Made by a program: the position numbers and the translations under genes. Below, in pieces: positions 5,661 through 7,161 of a stretch of DNA of 7,161 nt. The first letter of the stretch is position 1, and every line of letters starts with the position of its first letter. The notes under the pieces are model-generated. The model was not told the origin of the DNA. It did not search any database and worked only from the letters and a program-made list of their open reading frames with translations. This DNA is from an uncultured Verrucomicrobiota bacterium (GTDB taxonomy: Bacteria > Verrucomicrobiota > Verrucomicrobiia > Limisphaerales > UBA1096): NCBI GenBank assembly GCA_913045395.1, contig CAJWPV010000069.1:1-7161 (forward strand), in the 5' to 3' direction.

Positions 5661-6768
5661 GGACAAGCCGAACCACGAGCTCTGTGTTTGGGCGCTGTTC
5701 CTGTTCGGGCTGGTCGGCATCCCAGCGCTGTATTTCTCCGGCACAATCTCGATCGACACGGTCAACATGCTCGGTCGCTATCTGGCGTTTGCCATTGCGG
5801 CGATCGGATTGGATTTGATTTGGGGGTACTGCGGTGTGCTCAGCCTGTGCCAGGCACTCTTCTTCGCGCTGGGTGGCTATGCGATGGGGATGTACCTGGC
5901 GCACCACGGCGGGCCGGAGGGCATTATCGACAAGGACGGCTGGAAACTCCCCGCCTGCCTATTCGTCGTGTATCCGTACGACGTTGGCGAGGCACCGGGA
6001 GACGCGATGGTGCCTTGGTTCTGGAAACCGTTTTTCAGCCTGCCGCTGACGGTGTTGCTGGGGGTGGCATTGCCCGGGGTGGTGGCGGCGGTGATCGGGT
6101 ACTTTGGTTTTCGCAGTCGCGTGCGCGGCGTCTACTTTGCAATTTTGACGCAGGCGATAACGGTTGCCGGTTGGCTGGTGTTTTGCATGAACAACATGAA
6201 GTTGTGCGGCACCAACGGGTTGACGCGCTTCAATACGATCGCCGGGTTTGAGTTGTCCAGTCACAGCGTCAAGTTTGGACTCTACCTGATCACGCTGATT
6301 TGTTTGATCGGCGTGTTTTGTCTTTGCCGTTTCTTGGTCAGCACCCGGCTTGGCCGGGTGCTGGTGGCCGTGCGCGACGACGAAACGAATCTCCGTTTCT
6401 TCGGCTACAAGCCTTATATGTTCAAGATGTTCGTTTTCGCCCTGGCTGCTGCCTTGGGTGGATTGGGAGGAATGCTCTACACACCACAGATGGGCATCGT
6501 CACACCCGAGTACATGACGGCCAAGTGGTCGATCCTGTTTGTGATCTGGGTGGCGGTCGGCGGCCGAGGCACGCTGTCTGGCGCGGTGCTTGGGGCGATT
6601 GGCGTGAACTTGGTTTACAATTTCCTAACCACCCGCTGGCCGGAGGCCTGGCCGTTTGTGCAGGGGTTGCTGTTCGTCAGCGTGGTGCTGCTGTTCCCAA
6701 AAGGCATCGCCGGCCTGCTGAATTTGATCCGTTTCAATCGCTTGGCCAAGCGCACCGCCGAGGCATGA
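5653..6768 (+). CDS. urtC: Urea ABC transporter permease UrtC
   Basis: UrtC is the second membrane subunit of the urea importer, of the LivM family. The start at ATG 5653 gives 371 residues, normal for the family. It overlaps the urtB stop by 8 bases. Conserved segments in order: GRYLAFAIAAIGLDLIWGYCGVLSL (41-65), the long periplasmic loop with WKLPACLFVVYPYD (97-110), FGFRSRVRGVYFAILTQAIT (151-170), CGTNGLTRFNTI (185-196), the cytoplasmic coupling-type motif GRVLVAVRDDETNLRFFGY (234-252), and FVIWVAVGGRGTLSGAVLGA (296-315). About eight to ten hydrophobic segments suggest a polytopic inner-membrane protein. The RDDE motif region is where LivM-type permeases contact the ATPase subunits (family knowledge). 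The protein ends in a basic tail (KRTAEA), and its TGA overlaps the urtD ATG (ATGA), so urtB, urtC and urtD are almost certainly translated together. Confidence 0.95.
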   Translation: MFRDKPNHELCVWALFLFGLVGIPALYFSGTISIDTVNMLGRYLAFAIAAIGLDLIWGYCGVLSLCQALFFALGGYAMGMYLAHHGGPEGIIDKDGWKLPACLFVVYPYDVGEAPGDAMVPWFWKPFFSLPLTVLLGVALPGVVAAVIGYFGFRSRVRGVYFAILTQAITVAGWLVFCMNNMKLCGTNGLTRFNTIAGFELSSHSVKFGLYLITLICLIGVFCLCRFLVSTRLGRVLVAVRDDETNLRFFGYKPYMFKMFVFALAAALGGLGGMLYTPQMGIVTPEYMTAKWSILFVIWVAVGGRGTLSGAVLGAIGVNLVYNFLTTRWPEAWPFVQGLLFVSVVLLFPKGIAGLLNLIRFNRLAKRTAEA

Positions 6769-7161
6769 ACACGACCGAACTCATAGCCGAATACCGGGAA
6801 TTCAGCCCGCGAATCAACCGGATCGGCGCGCGCGATTTCCTTTTGTTTGTCGAGGATTTGAGTGCGGTATTTGACGGATTCAAAGCGGTGGACATCGGTG
6901 CCTGGGGAGTGAAGCGCAACGAGTTGCGCGTGGTCATCGGCCCGAACGGTGCCGGCAAAACGACCCTGTGCGACCTGGTCAGCGGCAAGACCCGGCCGAC
7001 GACCGGCAAAGTGTATTTCGAGGGCGACGACATCACGAACGAGTTGGAGGCGGACATCGCCCTGCGCGGCATCGGCCGCAAATTCCAGACGCCCCGCGTG
7101 TACGACAGCCTGACCACGTTCGAGAACATGGAGCTTGCCCTCCCCGGCAGCAGGCAGGTGC
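6765..7161 (+). CDS. urtD: Urea ABC transporter ATP-binding subunit UrtD (partial, 3' end missing)
   Basis: UrtD is one of the two cytoplasmic ATPases (with UrtE) that power urea import. Translation from ATG 6765, which overlaps the urtC stop as ATGA, gives 132 residues before the window ends. Visible are the family N-terminus FLLFVEDLSAVFDGFKAV (25-42), the Walker A motif GPNGAGKTT (59-67, Lys65 binding ATP phosphate), SGKTRPTTGKVYFEGDDIT (73-91), and the Q-loop in GIGRKFQTPRVYDSLT (102-117, Gln108). The LivG-type GKTRP and RKFQTP stretches favour UrtD over UrtE. The ABC signature, Walker B and switch histidine should lie beyond the right edge. The first 20 residues form a polar extension before the ABC fold. 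No strong ribosome site is present at useful spacing, so initiation probably depends on coupling to urtC. urtE is expected next but cannot be seen. Confidence 0.93.
   Translation, partial: MNTTELIAEYREFSPRINRIGARDFLLFVEDLSAVFDGFKAVDIGAWGVKRNELRVVIGPNGAGKTTLCDLVSGKTRPTTGKVYFEGDDITNELEADIALRGIGRKFQTPRVYDSLTTFENMELALPGSRQV

Overview
The window carries most of a urea ABC-transporter operon (urtA, urtB, urtC and the start of urtD), preceded by a gene for an outer-membrane beta-barrel porin. A prepilin-type gene of the H-X9-DG class sits inside the operon, between urtA and urtB. The organism is probably a Verrucomicrobiota or related PVC-group bacterium. This is inferred from the A|FTLIELLVVIAII prepilin leader joined to a C-terminal H-X9-DG motif, a family present in many copies per genome in Verrucomicrobiota, Lentisphaerota and Planctomycetota. 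The porin, lipoprotein SBP, weak Shine-Dalgarno sequences and a divergent gene with a Tat-like leader fit a Gram-negative cell envelope of this kind. Species cannot be named from the sequence.

Layout. Bases 1-71 (minus strand) hold the first 23 codons of a divergent gene with a twin-arginine-like leader. Bases 72-600 are a long intergenic region with a nested hairpin (145-193) and a good match to a sigma-54 -24/-12 promoter (476-491) pointing into the operon. A porin (601-1539) is followed after 30 bases by the urea-binding lipoprotein UrtA (1570-2847). Directly after the urtA stop codon lies a long inverted repeat (2848-2942). Then come a complete prepilin gene (2969-3814) and a second prepilin leader cut off after 28 codons (3835-3921). 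UrtB with its periplasmic N-terminal domain (3942-5660), UrtC (5653-6768) and UrtD (from 6765, running off the end) are tightly packed, with start/stop overlaps of 8 and 4 bases.

How the parts work together. The porin is a candidate for letting urea, or a related small amide, across the outer membrane. UrtA captures it in the periplasm, UrtB and UrtC form the membrane channel, and UrtD (with UrtE, presumably just outside the window) powers import by ATP hydrolysis. The candidate sigma-54 promoter would fit control by nitrogen limitation. No urease or urea amidolyase gene is in the window, so urea is assigned only from the UrtA/B/C/D family features.

The most unusual part is 2848-3941, where a prepilin gene plus a broken second prepilin start separate urtA from urtB, bordered on the urtA side by an inverted repeat of about 24 base pairs. 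This looks like an insertion of pilin-family DNA into a conserved transporter operon. I see no clear new defence, mobile or signalling system in the window.
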